Assembly: GCA_016763615.1 (NCBI GenBank)
Contig: JAESTJ010000034.1
Span: 1-5,672 of the forward strand
Direction: 5' to 3'
Source of the DNA: Minisyncoccota bacterium
Lineage (GTDB): Bacteria > Patescibacteriota > Minisyncoccia > Phycocordibacterales > UBA2100
Length of the DNA stretch: 5,672 nucleotides
Shown here: positions 4,620 to 5,672 of the stretch, piece by piece
Layout of the letters: each line of letters begins with the position of its first letter
How positions within the stretch are numbered: position 1 is the stretch's first letter
The notes under the pieces: generated by a model
What the model saw: only the letters and a program-made list of their open reading frames with translations
Databases searched by the model: none
Told to the model about the DNA's origin: nothing
Made by a program: the position numbers and the translations under genes

Positions 4620-5402
4620 ATGCAGAGACTAAATTTGAAAAACAGAAAGGGGCAGAATATTGTTGGGGTGCTTGAAATACCCGAAGGAGAAATTAAGGGC
4701 ACATGCATTGTTCAACATGGTTGGGGAGGAAACAAAGAGAAGTCTACTGTACAGGCGATGAAGAATGGGTTTTTGGAAAGTGGCTTTCAAGCTTTTAACT
4801 TTGATGCAACAAATACATTTGGAGAGAGCGACGGCGACTATGAGAAGTCGACACTTGGGTTGCACTGGGAGGATTTCGAAGATGTGACGAAGTGGGTGCA
4901 ACAGCAAGATTGGTTCGTTGGACCACTGGCAATAACAGGGCACTCAAAAGGTGGATACGCTGTTGCTCGCTATGCCGAAGAACATCCAGAAGAAGTAGGC
5001 TATGTAGTACCAGTGGCTCCTGTTGTTTCCGGTGAACTTTCGTTTAAGGAATATGAAGCAAGAGACCCTGAAGGGCTGAAGAAGTGGAAAGAAGAAGGAA
5101 TTATAGAAACTACAAGTGACAAAGAGCCTGGTAGAGTGAAGAGAAAACACTGGTTTCAAATGGAAGAAAGACTCCAACATGATCTTCTTCCGAGCGTAGA
5201 TAAGATAACGATGCCTGTACTGTTGATTGTTGGCTCAGAAGACAGTAGCTGTCTGGGGCAAACTAAAGTTCTTTTTGATGCTATACCAGGGGGTAATAAG
5301 GAGATTAAGATTATTGAAGGAGCTCCCCATTCGTATTATGAACAATCGGAACAAGAGGAATGTACAAATGCTATTAAAAACTGGCTAAATAAACAAATAT
5401 GA
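4620..5402 (+). CDS. Serine alpha/beta hydrolase (esterase/acyl-hydrolase type)
   Basis: 260 residues, a complete single-domain alpha/beta hydrolase. The oxyanion-hole motif is HGWGGNK (33-39), the nucleophile elbow GHSKGG holds S109, the acid is D208 in LLIVGSEDSS, and the base is H237 in EGAPHSYY. A lid-like helical insertion rich in Lys and Glu covers about residues 141-190. No signal peptide, so cytoplasmic. The family includes esterases, dienelactone-hydrolase-like enzymes and oligopeptidase-like proteins; the substrate is not predictable. The ATG at 4620 is the earliest possible start, since TAG immediately precedes it, yet no Shine-Dalgarno site is seen at normal spacing: AGGGGA is about 20 bases away within repeat copy 4. 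It follows the methyltransferase by 46 bases and overlaps the next gene by 4 bases (ATGA), indicating translational coupling with it. Confidence 0.9.
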   Translation: MQRLNLKNRKGQNIVGVLEIPEGEIKGTCIVQHGWGGNKEKSTVQAMKNGFLESGFQAFNFDATNTFGESDGDYEKSTLGLHWEDFEDVTKWVQQQDWFVGPLAITGHSKGGYAVARYAEEHPEEVGYVVPVAPVVSGELSFKEYEARDPEGLKKWKEEGIIETTSDKEPGRVKRKHWFQMEERLQHDLLPSVDKITMPVLLIVGSEDSSCLGQTKVLFDAIPGGNKEIKIIEGAPHSYYEQSEQEECTNAIKNWLNKQI

Positions 5403-5672
5403 AAACAATATTAGTGGATGCAGTAGATGCTTTTGTTTTGAAAGAGGGGGGAATTTATAAGCCGATGCACGAACTTTTGGAAACATATTCCAACAGGAAG
5501 ATTATTCTTACAGGAGCGAATGACGAGCAAATGATTAAGTTTGGACTCGACAATATGCCGTACGAAGTTTTTACGCTTAAGCATGACCCAGAAAAAACTG
5601 AGGTAAGTTATTTTGAAAAAATGCTTGAGCATTACAGCTTAAGCGCGGATGAAGTGATTTATTTTGAACATA
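5399..5672 (+). CDS. HAD-like hydrolase family protein, 3' end off the window
   Basis: Partial, 91 codons visible, reading MKTILVDAVDAFVLKEGG at the start. The layout suggests a haloacid-dehalogenase-like fold: VDAVDAF (D7, D10) at the position of motif I, IILTGAND (T38) as motif II, then LKHDPEKTEVSYFEKMLEHY and VIYFEH where the motif III/IV region is expected. It resembles, from memory, a small HAD-like family frequent in CPR genomes; I could not search. The nucleophile motif is DAVDA rather than the standard DxDxT/V, so catalysis is uncertain. The start overlaps the hydrolase stop as ATGA, so the two are co-translated and probably work in the same transcript. The open frame has no stop before the window ends. 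Confidence 0.75.
   Translation, partial: MKTILVDAVDAFVLKEGGIYKPMHELLETYSNRKIILTGANDEQMIKFGLDNMPYEVFTLKHDPEKTEVSYFEKMLEHYSLSADEVIYFEH

Overview
The window looks like a piece of a small bacterial genome, most likely a Patescibacteria/CPR (Parcubacteria-like) organism. The reasons are a short, archetype-reduced MetK (about 312 residues once repaired, against about 384 in E. coli), small single-domain proteins, compact intergenic spaces, and a 3'-terminal HAD-like protein (MKTILVDAVDAF...) of a type I associate with CPR genomes. This taxonomic call rests on recall, not on a search. All complete genes fit the standard bacterial code, with TGA used as a stop.

Layout. 1-115: two hairpin terminators facing a gene off the left edge and the minus-strand unit. 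138-870 (minus): an uncharacterised 123-residue protein and a DgkA-type lipid kinase overlap by 14 bp, read from a sigma70-like promoter at 907-935. 1006-1943 (minus): metK, with an extended -10 promoter and an S-box (SAM-I) riboswitch whose terminator and antiterminator can be read directly; the coding frame is broken by one base at an A6 run. 2401-2808 (plus): an orphan 135-residue protein with its own promoter and terminator. 2880-3270: mostly non-coding. 3291-3845 (plus): an isochorismatase-like cysteine hydrolase with a hydrophobic N-terminal extension and a terminator. 4013-5672 (plus): a SAM-dependent methyltransferase, a serine alpha/beta hydrolase and a 3'-truncated HAD-like protein, probably one transcript; the last two overlap as ATGA.

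The most unusual signal is a roughly 40-bp sequence present four times in the same orientation (958, 2180, 3086, 4565). It lies at the boundaries of the gene modules regardless of gene direction, and in one case supplies the last codons and stop of the methyltransferase. It has no strong dyad, so it does not look like an attC site or an ordinary terminator. It contains a TATAAT-like box, so both a dispersed promoter-like element and a mobile or cassette boundary remain possible. A second, 29-bp sequence occurs twice (2883 and 3971), each time downstream of a terminator.

How the genes may work together: metK makes SAM and is switched off by SAM through the riboswitch; the methyltransferase is a potential SAM consumer but shows no riboswitch of its own. 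The remaining genes look like separate single-gene modules rather than one pathway. GC content is uneven: a 60-base sample in the 123-residue gene (601-660) has 31 G/C and one in the methyltransferase (4261-4320) has 17, which suggests mixed origins.
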